A stretch of DNA of 64,000 nucleotides from Serratia symbiotica (GCA_900380265.1 LR025083.1:1426001-1490000), one strand, 5' to 3'. Shown: positions 45,871-58,351, counted from the first letter of the stretch. Numbers and translations: made by a program. The notes: generated by a model not told the origin, from the sequence alone.

Positions 45871-47601
45871 TTGAATATCCAGCTTCTTCTCTCAGAGAAG
45901 GTCCGCCAAGCACTCATTGGGGCTGGTGCCCCAGTTGGTTGTGAGGCCCAAGTCCGCCAATCAACCAACCCGCAATTTGGCAATTACCAAGCTGATGGCG
46001 TGATGTCGGCTGCAAACAAAGTTGGCATACCCCCCCGTCAACTAGCAAAAAAAGTACTACAAATTTTAGACCTTGGGAACATCGCTAGAAAAACAGAGAT
46101 CGGTGGCCCCGGATTCATAAATATTTTTCTAGATAGTGCATGGGTGGCCCGCCAGATCGATTGGGTGGCTCACGCCCCAAAACTCGGCATAGCAGCGGTT
46201 GAACCGCAAACTATTGTTGTCGATTACTCCGCACCAAATTTAGCTAAAGAGATGCATGTCGGTCACTTGCGCTCCACCATCATCGGTGACGCTGCCGCTC
46301 GTACTCTAGAATTTTTAGGGCACAATGTAATTCGCGCTAACCATGTAGGCGATTGGGGCACACAATTCGGCATGCTAATTGCCTATCTAGAAAAAATACA
46401 GAATGAGCACTCTAGCGGAATGGACCTATCCGATCTAGAAAAGTTCTATCGGCAAGCTAAAAAACATTATGATGAAGACAACACATTTGCAACGAGTGCA
46501 CGCGCCTACGTAGTCAAACTACAAGGCGGCGATCCTTACTGCCAAAAAATGTGGCATAGGCTCGTCGATATCACTATGTCGCAAAACCAGTTAATCTATA
46601 ACCGTCTGAACGTAACCCTGAGAGAAAGCGACGTCATGGGAGAAAGTCTCTACAATGCAATGTTACCAGAAATAGTCGCCGATCTGAAGTTGAAAGGACT
46701 GGCTGTAGAAAGTGAAGGTGCTACCGTAGTATTCCTCGATGCCTACCAAAACAAGGATGGGGGTCCTATGGCCGTAATTATCCAGAAAAAGGATGGTGGC
46801 TACCTATATAGCACCACCGATCTAGCTTGTGCCAAATACCGATATGAAACCCTGGGAGCCCACCGCATTCTGTACTACACTGATTCGCGCCAGCATCAGC
46901 ACCTGATGCAAACCTGGGCTATTGTGCGCAAAGCAGGATATGTGCCAGAATCAGTGTCGCTAGAACACCACTTTTTCGGAATGATCTTAGGTAAAGATGG
47001 GAAACCGTTTAAAACACGCTCCGGAGAAACAGTGAAACTAGCTGATCTCTTAGATGAAGCTATCGCACGCGCAGCTCACTTAATCGCGAGAAAAAATCCA
47101 CGCATGCCAGAAGCAGAAATAACACAACTGGCTCGCGTGATTGGCATCGGCGCAGTCAAATACTCCGACTTGTCAAAAAGTCGCACAACTGACTATATCT
47201 TCGACTGGGATAACATGCTGGAGTTAGAAGGAAATACAGCACCTTATATTCAATATGCTTATAGCCGTATCATGTCAGTGGTTAAATGCGCTGGAATTAA
47301 AGAAAGCCACCTAACTTTGCCGCTCGTGATGAGCGAAGAGCATGAAATCACCCTAGCAATACACCTACTACAATTTGAAGAGGCGCTGACTACAGTGGCG
47401 CGGGAAGGAAAACCACATATCATGTGTGGCTATCTGTACAAACTGGCTGAGCTATTCTCTAGCTTCTACGAACACTGCAAAATCCTGAATGGAAATAGTG
47501 AAGGAGTTCGTCAGAGTCGCTTAAAACTGGCTCTTCTGACATCCAGAACACTAAAAACAGGCCTAGATACATTGGGTATCGAAACAGTTGAGCATATGTG
47601 A
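45871..47601 (+). CDS. argS: Arginyl-tRNA synthetase
   Basis: A 576-residue class I synthetase (E. coli 577) charging tRNA-Arg. The start codon is TTG at 45871. It gives [20 protein letters not shown], aligning with E. coli ArgS (which itself uses GTG), has AAGGT eight nt upstream, and no ATG fits. The N-terminal Add-1 domain is present. The HIGH-type motif is [12 protein letters not shown] from residue 129. The usual KMSKS is absent, as in most ArgRS; the replacing loop reads [20 protein letters not shown]. The C-terminal anticodon domain includes [15 protein letters not shown] and ends [12 protein letters not shown]. The E. coli neighbours cmoB and cutC are relics. Confidence 0.98.
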   Translation: MNIQLLLSEKVRQALIGAGAPVGCEAQVRQSTNPQFGNYQADGVMSAANKVGIPPRQLAKKVLQILDLGNIARKTEIGGPGFINIFLDSAWVARQIDWVAHAPKLGIAAVEPQTIVVDYSAPNLAKEMHVGHLRSTIIGDAAARTLEFLGHNVIRANHVGDWGTQFGMLIAYLEKIQNEHSSGMDLSDLEKFYRQAKKHYDEDNTFATSARAYVVKLQGGDPYCQKMWHRLVDITMSQNQLIYNRLNVTLRESDVMGESLYNAMLPEIVADLKLKGLAVESEGATVVFLDAYQNKDGGPMAVIIQKKDGGYLYSTTDLACAKYRYETLGAHRILYYTDSRQHQHLMQTWAIVRKAGYVPESVSLEHHFFGMILGKDGKPFKTRSGETVKLADLLDEAIARAAHLIARKNPRMPEAEITQLARVIGIGAVKYSDLSKSRTTDYIFDWDNMLELEGNTAPYIQYAYSRIMSVVKCAGIKESHLTLPLVMSEEHEITLAIHLLQFEEALTTVAREGKPHIMCGYLYKLAELFSSFYEHCKILNGNSEGVRQSRLKLALLTSRTLKTGLDTLGIETVEHM

Positions 47602-50600
47602 GTCATGTAGTTCAGTCAATCACAAAAGCCATGTCAACCCTTAGTTCTGTTCGGTTAAGATCGACCTGTTGGCACTAGCGGAGTCCTCTATGCATAGTGT
47701 TAGTACGGTAGGATACCGTCATAATTTTATTGAGTGTCTTTTCTACAGAAACAAAATAAAAGTTATTAAATCCTGTCCTATTCTTAACAGCAACGAAGAA
47801 TCACCAGCTTAACACCTCGATATTTCAAACAAGTCTATAATTCCTATCTATGCAGCCTGCATACAAACTAGGATATTGCAATGATGACGCCGCGCAAATT
47901 TGCTCACAGCAGTAAATAGATTAGGATTGCTGACTTAATAGACTGGCCGCTACACCCATAAATCTTACTGAATTTCTTGCTGATATAGGTACTCGATCTT
48001 CACTATGATGAAGACAGATGGTGTTCGGAATGAACTGGCGGCGACATCTCTGCGTTTCAGCTTGTCTGAAGAGTCATCTACGGTCAACATAATCACCAAC
48101 TATGCTGAAAAGGCATAGGCTTTGATAGCCTACATAAATACTAGCTATTATTAAACTGGTTTATATGTTATGTATGAAGCTTAATCCAAGTATGTACACA
48201 AGCATAGAAAAGCCTTTGTGCAAATTCCATTCCTGACCACGCTCACTCTATACAACAAGTAATTTACACCCACTTATTGTATATAAATACAGGAATCAAA
48301 TAGATGGTACATACCATCTCCTCTTGATCCGTTATTAGTTTAATATTGATACCTTAAATAACGCATATTACATGAAATAGCACATAAACAATATAAATTC
48401 GCCTTGCAATCTATTAACATAAAGCTAAATATCATCCGCCAATAGTTAGATTCTGTTACAATAAACTCATAATAATTTATCTGTAACATTATTAAACTTT
48501 TTGTAAAATATACACTATAGAATATAATAGGTAATTTTTATATAAACAATCGCACGCTGATATTAAATATAAGAACTATTAAAGAATATCAACCGATCTT
48601 AACACTTAGTAGATATTGAACATTTATATGATTGATATTAAGCAGAGACCTGCCTTCTTCCTTTTCTATCAGCCAGGCATACTATTCATACTTGCTCTGT
48701 TTAGAATACTATTGGTAATGCATCACAATAAAGTAAGCGCTTTAATTATGAATTAATATATTTTTATAATAAATCAAAGCTAATATAAATAACGATTTAT
48801 ATACAAGCTCGTCTAGACACAATACAGTTTACGCTTTCTAAATAATCAAGATTCCGAATTACTGGATATATACTTCGATAAAACAAGAAATCCTTAATAA
48901 GGAATATAAATTACAAATATAAAATACAAATATTTTTACTAAGCATGGAATTACAGCACTAACGTGAATAAGAGAAACCGCACTTAATGAACTATCTTTA
49001 CATTTAAGAAAACAGCTAAACTGAATACATAGGCACTCTATCTAAAAGATTATTTCAGATTTAATAAAGAATGTACTGATAGCACACTGTCGTTAATTAT
49101 CATATATGTAATACAAGCATTGAAAGTTCTAGTTCTCCCATATAAGTATTAGCTTAATTATTTTAATCAACCCCACAAAGTGATAAGGCTCGCCAATTAA
49201 GTCTGTCATAATAAGAAGTACTACGAGGGTGGAATGCTAGTAAAACTAAACTACTACTCACTATTTCTTATTTAGAGAATGCTTTAATAAGCAGGTATTC
49301 TCTATAAAAGCAACTCTATTTATAGAAATACAATAACTTTAGTCATCGTACAGCACAGGGTATATCAATGAATAAACACGCCATACTCGCTGAAAGCGAT
49401 ACTAAGGCAACCGCTAACGCTGTAGAATCAGCATTTAGAGTCATTTACTATTTAGTCACCTAGCCGGCACCGAATCTCCAAATACACCATTATATAACAT
49501 CATCCAAATGAAAGTTATCTAAAATTTGTATAAGGGATGCTGATCTTCCACCTTTTTTAAATCTATATTTGCGTCAGTGTCGTATATCAACCAGACACCT
49601 TGCTTCATAGGCAGCACGCAATACCCTAAAATAAAATGGGTTATCTAGATAGATAAATCTATCTTCTTTTTACTATAGGGTTCAGTCAATTTCTCTGCTA
49701 CTGTAAAACTACATGCTCTAACGACTAGAGTAGAACTTTCTTAAACTGGATCCCTTATACTGCTCATAGTAAGGCTAAAGTGAGCTAGATTTATTACGAA
49801 ATCAGATACACATGATGATTATACCTGAAATTAACGTTATGGTATAATAGGATCTAGTGAATTCAAATTAATAGTGTATATAGTGAGATGAGCAATCTGC
49901 CGGATTCTTTCTCAAAAACAGAATGCCTGGCTATATTTTAGATTAAATAACTATCTTTTAAAATATATATATTGCACGTCTAGTGTTAAATAGACTAAAC
50001 CGAAAAACAATATTTAAACTACGACTTGCATTGAATGGTAACGCTACTACAACACTGGTTAAGCAGCGGATAATCTATTTAAATAGCTTGTCTTTTTAAG
50101 ATTATCATTTAATCTGTCGTATAGCTGACGCTAGTGGCGACCTTGATTATTTTCAAGGGCATAGTATTAAGGACGTTAATTCATTATATAATTTTAATAT
50201 AAAATATATACTAGTAATTCAATGTGAATTACGCCAACATAAAATTTATATTAAAATATCATGCTATTATATATTGTCGATAATGAACTGCCAATAAAAC
50301 TACAAACTGCTCGTCTGTAAGCAGTGATAATAAATAATTTAATTTATCTTCTATCTAAAGATAGATAAGATCTAGTTAGCCTTTCTATGCTGCCAATACA
50401 AGCATTCTGGGAACATGTTAGGTTCTCTCATTTAGAATAAATCATTCTAATATATTTATATACAAGAATGCAAGACATTTATATTTCAGATACAGGTATA
50501 CAGTCTGTTACAAATTATTAACTACAAAAGCATTACGATAAAAATCATAAAGTCCGTTGGCGATACTGAAGTTCCATTCAAGACATACAGATGTTGTTAC

Positions 50601-52575
50601 TATAAACAATATATCAATACCGCATGTAACTTGAATGAAACACTAAAGTATGGATATTTTGTAACTCTGTATAAAAATTCTGATCTAATTTTAAGACTGC
50701 CTGCATCAGGGATACATCCCTTTCAGTTGAAATCTAATCAGAATAATTCCCTGTAAGAAATTTTAGTTAGCAACCCGCAGCATTTATAGACAAATATATT
50801 GTAATATAATAACCATGATAATTTATATAACATACATAAATTATCGATAGGGCATCCAATTATATTTATAATATGGAATAACCCTTCTCCTTCAAGGAGA
50901 AAGAATTTGCATATCAATGCAATTACTTTATTAAATCACTGTTTGTTATTAAAACAAAATTAATAGTGTATTTATATCAATATCATATCTATAATATTTC
51001 GAACAACACCCTACTATAGTATAAACATAGATACCACAAATAAAATCGACAGTCCTTATTGATGGATGAAATAAATAGGGCACTTAAGATTTGTTATTCT
51101 TGTTTTGAATAAAACTATTTATTCAGAATAAACAGAATACTAGCTGCTTATTTGATAGGAATCATGACGCAACCTTCAAACAAATATAAATTCAAGATCA
51201 ATGGCTAGGTTATACTTATTATTACTTAGAACAAATAAAAGCAGACCAAAGAAATTGGTAGGGTTTGTTCCGGCATTACTACCTAAAATAAAATAGAGCA
51301 CGCGTTTTAGTCCCTTCCATATCCCCGCAGAGAAACTGGCACTCCAATTTACTAAATGTAAATACTTTGTAATATTTTAAACGCAAGCTAAAGCAAATAA
51401 CGTGCGCAATAAATAATGAAATTAGCATTCCAGTCACTAATCAAATTTATGTATCCCAATTAATCCAGACTAACCAGACAAATGCATGAATATATCAAAT
51501 ACCCATATAAACCAACAAATAAATTAGACAAATTATACAAGCTTTAGGTTATTTACCTTACTTGTCTCCCTTTAGTACATCACTATACAAAGCAGTATCA
51601 ACTTTGACAGGTTGATTGCAATTTAATAGAAGAAAATTTCTGTAGTGTTACTACACGTGCGCATACCATTCAATAGCAATTAAAAGTATAAAATCAGTAA
51701 CTACCTTCATCTTTGAAGAAACGCTTCCCTATATTCAGAATTAACTCAGAAATAATTAATTTTAAAAAATCGCATTTGCAGCCTAAAAAGCTAACTTAAT
51801 AAAATCCGAACAAGTTACTGGATCAGTATATTAGCAGCTCTTTAAGCGATCCACAATTAATTTTTCTCTAAGAGAGAATTACTCGACATAATATTAAGAT
51901 ATTGATACGCAAATATCATTTAGATAGTTATATAATTGAAAATATCCCTATACCTACAAATAAGTTAGTTAAACATACTCTAAAATAACAATTCAACCTA
52001 TTTATCAGGCCTTAATTTGATATATGAGATTAATAGTACAGTTTGCGTTCAATGGGATAGCTAATATAGCGATGGTATGCGCAATCCTAAAACTTATATC
52101 AAAGCAGGCAGGTATTACCATAAAATGTGCACTACTAATTTTATTTAGCTATCTCTAAGAGAGCATATCATTTTAACATGTCGCATATTTAAATATATAG
52201 AGATTAATGAAGCACACAATTTAAATTGCAGACTTTTATTTCTGTTCTTTAACAAATTTAAAGATATTGTACAATACCTCTTCTAGAAGAAGCTTCTCCA
52301 AGAGGACTGTGATATTTATTAGTGTATAGTACTAAGATAGCTCTATAAATTTACAATAACACTCTTTATTTCATATGATCACATCTGCCATCAGCCGACA
52401 ATCTAAGTCTCCAAATATTTAAAGTGACGGATTTTAACATTTCTCGGGATATGATAAATATTTAAACAAATATTATTTCTTATACCTTAATATAATATAT
52501 AAACCGGAAAATCAAGAAGAACAGACAAGTGCTATTCATCCGTAGCGTTTATAAATAATAAAACACGATAGGCAG
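47602..52575. other. 5-kb very AT-rich desert
   Basis: No ORF of interest and no relic recognised. Composition is visibly lower in GC than other spacers (some 60-base lines are about 20% GC). From E. coli synteny the flagellar flh and flg clusters flank argS and murJ, so this may be the residue of those genes, but nothing in the sequence proves it. Hairpins persist: AGAGAAT...ATTCTCT with inner GCTT/AAGC near 49275-49305, CTATCT/AGATAG near 50353, TTCTCCT/AGGAGAA near 50885, TTCTCT/AGAGAA near 51865, and CCTCTT/AAGAGG with inner GAAGCTTC near 52279-52307. Confidence 0.6.
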
Positions 52576-54120
52576 TTATGCTACATCAAAAACCCGGCCA
52601 ACAAAATCACGCAGGCTAAACCCCAGCCCCACAAGAACCGAAAAATAAGTTACAGCCCCCGCAACCACCACTACGGACAAGCGGAAAAGACGCTCCGGCA
52701 TATTTCCTTGTTCCCAACACGGAATTAGCCACATGATACTTATCAACACCCCCGACATCACCACTGCGGCGAGGCCAAGTTTGCTGAGAAACGCTACCCA
52801 ACCTGGCGCCGGCTGAAAAATCTTCTGCTTCCGTAGTTGCCAATACAGAAGCGCAGCGTTTAGACAAGCTGCCAACCCTATTGACAACGCCAGTCCAGCA
52901 TGTTGCAGTGCACCTATAAACATTAAATTCATTATCTGAGTCATAATCAGCGTAATAATGGCAATTTTAACCGGCGTTTTAATATTCTGGCGAGAATAAA
53001 AACCCGGAGCCAAGACTTTTACTAATATCAACCCCATCAAACCCACCGAGTAAGCAATTAGCGCTCGCTGAGTCATCACCGCATCAGTAGTACTAAACTT
53101 ACCGTACTGGAACAGAGTAATAGTTAGCGGTTTAGCCAGAATACAGAGTGAGAGAGCACTTGGCAAAGCCAGCAAAAAGGATAGACGCAAACCCCAGTCT
53201 ATTATCTTTGAGTATTCATCCTTATTACCGCTAGCGAAACTTTTTGATAGCGCTGGGAGAAGAATAGTCCCTAATGCCACACCCAACACGCCGGAAGGAA
53301 ACTCCATCATGCGATCAGCATAATACATCCAGGATACAGATCCGGATTCTAGAAAGGAGGCGAAGGTAGTATTAATCATTAATGATATTTGACTAACCGA
53401 CACCCCCAGGAGGCCAGTCCCCATCTGGCGCATGACCCGCCATACCCTGGCATCAGGCAATGTGAGACGCGGAAGAACCAGCATACCTATTCTGCGCAGA
53501 TGCGGCAGCTGATAACCCAATTGTAATAGACCACCTACCAACACCGCCCAAGCCAACGCTAAGACAGGAGGTTGGAAGTAAGGCGCAACAAACAAGGAAA
53601 AACCAATCATAGTAAAATTCAGCAACGTTGGCGAAAAGGCCGGGATCAAAAAGCGGTTCCAGGTATTTAGGATCGCACCTACCAGTGACGCCAGCGAAAT
53701 TAACAAAATATATGGAAAAGTTATGCGAAGTAATGCTGAGGTCAAGGCGAACTTATCCGGTGTTTCAATAAAACCTGGCGCAGTGATGTAGATTAGCCAG
53801 GGCGCAGCCATCATACCCATTGCTGTGACTATCGCTAATACCAAGATCAATAGGCCGGACACGGACGCAATCAAGGTACGTTGTGATTGCTCGCCCTGCT
53901 TAATTTTATATTCAGCCAAGATCGGCACAAACGCCTGGGAGAACGCCCCTTCAGCAAAGATCCGGCGCAACAGATTAGGAATCTTAGAAGCCATAAAAAA
54001 GGCATCTGTTTCCAGACTAGCACCAAAAACGCGTGCTACAATAGCATCACGTGCAAAACCAAATATCCTTGAGAGCATTGTTATACTACTGATTCTGCCC
54101 AGTGATGTTAGTAGGTTCAT
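52576..54120 (-). CDS. murJ: Lipid II flippase MurJ (MviN)
   Basis: A 514-residue MOP-superfamily membrane protein (E. coli 511) with about 14 transmembrane helices, flipping lipid II across the inner membrane for peptidoglycan synthesis. I start at 54120 ([20 protein letters not shown]) rather than the upstream ATG at 54159, because the family N-terminus begins there. The cavity arginines are at the E. coli positions Arg18, Arg24 and Arg52 (SR, FAR, NLLRR). Other family blocks are intact, including [29 protein letters not shown] and [20 protein letters not shown]. Its upstream partner mviM is decayed. A perfect 8-bp hairpin sits 42 bp upstream of its start. Confidence 0.97.
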   Translation of the reverse strand: MNLLTSLGRISSITMLSRIFGFARDAIVARVFGASLETDAFFMASKIPNLLRRIFAEGAFSQAFVPILAEYKIKQGEQSQRTLIASVSGLLILVLAIVTAMGMMAAPWLIYITAPGFIETPDKFALTSALLRITFPYILLISLASLVGAILNTWNRFLIPAFSPTLLNFTMIGFSLFVAPYFQPPVLALAWAVLVGGLLQLGYQLPHLRRIGMLVLPRLTLPDARVWRVMRQMGTGLLGVSVSQISLMINTTFASFLESGSVSWMYYADRMMEFPSGVLGVALGTILLPALSKSFASGNKDEYSKIIDWGLRLSFLLALPSALSLCILAKPLTITLFQYGKFSTTDAVMTQRALIAYSVGLMGLILVKVLAPGFYSRQNIKTPVKIAIITLIMTQIMNLMFIGALQHAGLALSIGLAACLNAALLYWQLRKQKIFQPAPGWVAFLSKLGLAAVVMSGVLISIMWLIPCWEQGNMPERLFRLSVVVVAGAVTYFSVLVGLGFSLRDFVGRVFDVA

Positions 54121-54161
54121 GTAATTTATGCTCTGCACGATCAATATTGAAGCCTGCATCG

Positions 54162-54182
54162 GCTGACCTGATTTAGGTCAGC
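54162..54182. repeat. Perfect hairpin upstream of murJ
   Basis: Arms GCTGACCT and AGGTCAGC with a GATTT loop. It lies in the 5' region of murJ, so it could influence the transcript leader, but similar hairpins occur everywhere in the spacers. Confidence 0.7.
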
Positions 54183-54234
54183 AAATAAGATTTGCGTACC
54201 CGCGAAAGAATCACTACCACCAAGATAAAGCTAG

Positions 54235-55200
54235 CTTGGAAGTAAGAATTCTCTATAGAGTGATACTATCAAGACATAACTCTTGTACTACTGCTTCATT
54301 AATGGATGATCTGTAGTTATACCCTCGGATTAAAATCCCAGGCGCGTGATTATTGCGCTGCAACTATAAGTGGGCGATATGTTATTAACTATGCGTCAAT
54401 GCATGTCCTTATGAGCCTGTCTGTACCAGGTAGAAGGTTGTAATGCCGCTTATATTCGCCTTCCCTCTTACCATTGTTACCCGTAGAATTGCAGAAGGAA
54501 TAGGCGCAGCTTGTCACGCAAGAAGATTACCAAATTCGCTACGCCTATTACTTCATGCTGCTTGAACATAAAACAGCATGAAAGAGCAACCACTGCCTTC
54601 TTTTAGCATATCTGTGCTCATATCTAGTCGCAGCTAGAGCCTCCTGGGGATTACTACCTGTTATCCTGCTCTGCGTGGTAAGGCGTGAGAAAGACAATTT
54701 TCAACATACGAGTCCGCAAAGGATAAACCTCTCTCTTGTATATACTGCCTTACCACTAGTCTATGCTGAGTCAACCCATACTTTAGTTATGCAGAGCGAT
54801 AACCAGATAGAATTTCATTGCCCCCGTAGCCATAGTGACTAGATAAGAATAGGCATTGAGTAGGCCACATAAAGTCTGCTGATCAGGCAGAACAATCCAG
54901 ATCAGGTCCGCATGCTCATCATTAAAACAATAGGAACCCCTAGAGTAATCTCATCTAACATAGATTACGTTAGAAAATTTAATCATTGTTCCTCTGTTAT
55001 GCTGTGAACAACACATTATTTTATAATAGACGATAGATGAATATTTTAAATTTCCACAATTAATTGCAAAATAATATTTAACCTGCAAATGATGTACGCC
55101 AGCTCTACTTCGCTAGAGAAGATGTTGGCCCGGGTCACCGCTAAAATCACCTCCCTTCACAGTGCAATCATTAAGCAAGTACATCAACAAATACTAGTTA
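54235..55200 (-). pseudogene. mviM: mviM (yceM) relic, oxidoreductase
   Basis: Upstream of murJ on the same strand, bases 54250-54297 read EAVVQELCLDSI, following the MviM C-terminus EQAVLAQRIVDKIWRD. Just upstream a G-Y-N-Y-R remnant may match the VQN.T segment. MviM is a Gfo/Idh/MocA-type NAD-dependent oxidoreductase of unclear role, and it precedes mviN in E. coli. Only one short block is convincing. yceH, rimJ, mdtH and grxB, which would lie between mviM and yceB, were not seen. A 9-bp perfect hairpin (54552-54582) lies inside. Confidence 0.4.
54552..54582. repeat. Perfect hairpin, 9-bp arms
   Basis: Arms TTCATGCTG and CAGCATGAA around a 13-nt loop. A second one, GTAATCT/AGATTAC, occurs near 54942-54966. 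Confidence 0.8.
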
Positions 55201-55432
55201 CAAGCATCACAGATGTACCTTTAGCAGAGCAGCTGTTCAGATGACGAGAGCCTCAACTCAATCCCAGCGGATTGGCTTTATCAATCTCCCTACCAGAACA
55301 ACGGTAAACGGCGGAGTGGCCTTATTCAAAAACAATTTCCGATATTCATTTATTTTATAACTTGTAAGTATTTATAATGATAATTCCATTAAAGAGATAT
55401 GCATGTTACTGGTGATCACTACGAGTGTATAA

Positions 55433-56014
55433 ATGAAGAAGACCCTGTTAGGCTTTTCTGCCTTAATGTTCACCTGCTTATTGACCGGTTGTAATCAACT
55501 TACTCAATACACCCTCAGCGAGCAGAAAATAAATGATTACTTACAAAAACACAATGAATATAAACAACAAATCAGCATACCTGGATTATTGGACACCCAA
55601 ATTCTGCTAACAAAGTTGCAAAGCCAAATTGGTCGCACTGACCCTGATAAAGTCAGTCTTTCGGGTGACGCGAAAGTTAGCATTACATCAATCCTAGGAA
55701 AACAGAGTGCTAACCTAAATCTGACACTGAAAGCGAAACCAGTCTTTGACCGTGAAAAAGGTGCAATATTCCTCACAGAGATAAAATTAACCAACTATAG
55801 CGTTCAACCTGAAAAATCGCTAGCATTAATGAATGCAGTAATGCCCTATCTAAATCAATTACTTAAAGCATATTTTTCTCAAAAACCAGCTTACGTGCTG
55901 AACACAGATAAAAGCAAATCAGCTGCGCTAGCAAAGAAATTGGCGAAAGGACTAGAAGTAAAACCAGGCGCGCTAGTTATCCTATTTAACGACTATGGTC
56001 CGGAATGTTCATAA
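55433..56014 (+). CDS. yceB: YceB-family (DUF1439) lipoprotein
   Basis: A 193-residue protein (E. coli 186). It has a lipoprotein signal peptide: MKKTLLG, a hydrophobic stretch and lipobox LTGC with the modified Cys20, followed by NQLTQYTLSEQKINDYLQKH as in the family. Conserved blocks include TKLQSQIGRTDPDKVSLSGD, KAKPVFDREKGAIFL and AYVLNTDKS...AKKLAKGLEVKPG. Asn at position +2 suggests outer-membrane sorting. Function is unknown. In E. coli it sits between pyrC and grxB; here pyrC is a relic and grxB is not visible. The ribosome site is weak (GAG about 8 nt upstream). Confidence 0.94.
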   Translation: MKKTLLGFSALMFTCLLTGCNQLTQYTLSEQKINDYLQKHNEYKQQISIPGLLDTQILLTKLQSQIGRTDPDKVSLSGDAKVSITSILGKQSANLNLTLKAKPVFDREKGAIFLTEIKLTNYSVQPEKSLALMNAVMPYLNQLLKAYFSQKPAYVLNTDKSKSAALAKKLAKGLEVKPGALVILFNDYGPECS

Positions 56015-56099
56015 ACCCCAAGTAATGCTGTCTAGGTCTATGAGTAGCTCTCATTTCAGTAGTCCATTACGAAAGCGACTTTTATGCTATTTTAAACGT

Positions 56100-57080
56100 G
56101 CATCACGCTATATCTAATATATAGCCATCATACAAAGTAGAAAGACCCTTGCCAGCAGATCTCCATGCGCTGATATCAATCAATGGCTAGCTAAGGAAGA
56201 AATGAGTGCACAGACAATGGGGTATAACCGGTATTATATTATTTTATTAGCTGCACTTTACAACTCTTGCCCTTGTTCTTAGACTGCTGTACTTGCTGAA
56301 TCACCCTTGTAGAATAGGCGTAGTGGCCAATCGGTAGACGGCGATACCGTAAGAACATATCGCTGTTGCTATTACTACCGTTGTGCCCCGGGAGTAACTA
56401 CAAGATAGCGCGCTAAGAATATTACTCAGCGGGCTTAATATTTTCTTGTGAAGACCACACATACATAGATTTATTATTTAAATGTCATCAGCCGCATGCT
56501 CCCTATGACAAATTCAGCTACTGGAGCCAGATATGCTTTTCTGAAGATCTTCTTCAATAGTATTTACGTAATATTTCCCTTTAGAATAAGGAGGCCATAT
56601 CTAGCAGCACGTCCGCTTCGGCCAATACAGGGAGCATGCCTGTTTGGATAAAACGTTAGCTCGTAGCTAACTAAAAACGCTAGCTATTTGATGTCCAGCT
56701 CACACATAGGTAAATACGTCTCTGTCTGCACCCTGTAACTTTATAATTGACGCGGACCAAAAGAAGGCGATCGCTGGCTTGGGGTTCCAGATCGCTATTC
56801 AATGCCAGCGCGCTAATGGCAAATACCTACATCGCTTGAATACAGTATGACCCTATCATCTGTAATTTTACAGAATAAAATACCGAAAGTGGACTACTAA
56901 TGCCAGATTACCGACACAAGTAGCGACGCACGCTAATTAGCTATAGTCTCATAAAACCTCTGTGGGATACTGGTCTGTTCCTCAGCGTTATACAGTCCGG
57001 GTTATGCTATATCATGTGCTGATATTTGTAATATCAGTCGGATATATAGCAAGGAATAGCAGAGTGTACTACTAAATTCG
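56100..57080 (+). pseudogene. pyrC: pyrC relic (dihydroorotase)
   Basis: Directly downstream of yceB, collinear fragments match PyrC (dihydroorotase, third step of pyrimidine synthesis). At about 56148-56190 a codon-level match to RRPDDWHLHLRDG spans AGACCC...CTCCATGCGCTGAT. At about 56257-56300 F-T-T-L-A-L-V-L follows FTPLMTCYL. At about 56330-56400 the sequence follows ERGF.NGV..AKLYPANATTNSSHGV at nucleotide level. At about 56755-56820 D-A-D-Q-K-K and KRRRSLAWGSRSLFNAS match DSAPH.RHRKE..CGCAGCFNAP, the zinc-site neighbourhood. R-L-P-T follows GLPVN near 56910. Stops and frameshifts abound. Ends are estimates. Confidence 0.82.
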
Positions 57081-58007
57081 CACTTCAGCTGACCACCGTG
57101 TTACCATTTTCGGGAAACTAACCGCCCTTAAGGTCCCTTAATACAGCACAGCACTTTCAAGACTTCTAACAAATTTTTGATTAAGTGATTGGAATGGGCT
57201 CTGATTGACTCATTGCAATGTGTTATACTTGTAGAAGTTAAATGTTCTGCAGGCATAACAGTTAGTTGCCGGACAAGGTTAATCTCTTAACTCTCTTTGT
57301 GAAGCATGCGCCAGTATTAATGTTCCTTCAGTTCATACGCCCGCTCAGGCGTAGGCTCAGAATCAGCGACTGCTTAGAGACCTGAGAAATATTGATACCA
57401 CCTAAGATGGCGCTACTAAGCGCGGCCTCTTCCCTCTGCCAATGTTGCCTTGCTGTGCAGATACTACCTTTCATAAAGCAAGAGGCTTTATTCGTGTTAT
57501 TCGGAATACTCAGTTGGTCGAGAGCAACTACCACTTTATTCTAGTGTTAGAATAAAGAATAAGGTAGTACGCATAGCGATAACTCTTATAGAATAGGAGT
57601 AACGCCACCTGTTTAGGAAAGGTAAGAGAATATGATTAAAACAAATGAGCTAAATTGCATCATTTATAGCATATCAATACCTTGAATCCTCTGAAGAGTT
57701 CAAGGCATTCGAAATATGGATCATTTCAGATAAATACGGGCAATATATTTTGCATTTAACAAAATAATATTAATTAGAAGAATTTCTGTTTCTACCATGC
57801 CACATTGGTAATCGTGATCTTGGCTAAGCATACTTACTTGTATTATTATTTTATGTTAAGTAGGTTTATCTTCTTAAAAACTGGCAACTCAATCACATAA
57901 TCATAATTACAAGAGCTGTGATGAAATATCAATTCTCAATACGATAAAGGAATGACCAATACTTTTGAGACTAAAACCCGCAATCATTCCTACCATATAA
58001 AATGGTA

Positions 58008-58047
58008 AGAACAAATCATCAGACCATAGCGCCTGATGATTTGTTCT
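58008..58047. repeat. Perfect hairpin, 15-bp arms
   Basis: Arms AGAACAAATCATCAG and CTGATGATTTGTTCT with a 10-nt loop, the longest stem without any mismatch. It is preceded by TACCAT-ATAAA-ATGGTA, ending at 58006, so two hairpins are almost back to back. Confidence 0.92.
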
Positions 58048-58318
58048 ATTATATACCCATTCTATTTTTAGAATAAACGATTATTTACTAGAAATCATGC
58101 TTGTATCTACTATTTAGTACGGCTATTTTGTTGCCACTATTAATAATTATCATTTTCTTTATAAATAAATCAGCCTTGATCTTGCATCTTTCGCCTCACC
58201 CTAGAATAACTAGCCGATATCAGATGAACAAGAAGGGATTCTGTTTATTTGTTTCTCTTGTGCTATCCAGTTCTAGTGCGACCACTGATAAAACACATAA
58301 AAAGATCTCATCACGGTT

Positions 58319-58351
58319 AAATACCTTTACCCCATATGGGTGAAGGTATTT
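58319..58351. repeat. Hairpin, 14-bp arms with one G-U
   Basis: Arms AAATACCTTTACCC and GGGTGAAGGTATTT with a CATAT loop. Confidence 0.9.

Noticed and set aside
56329-56400. tRNA-Leu-like stretch with GGTAGAC D-loop and a GCGATA/TATCGC stem
   Set aside because: There is no matching acceptor stem or TTCGA T-loop, and the stretch aligns codon by codon with the pyrC segment encoding ERGF..GV..AKLYPANATTNSS, so it is part of the pyrC fossil.
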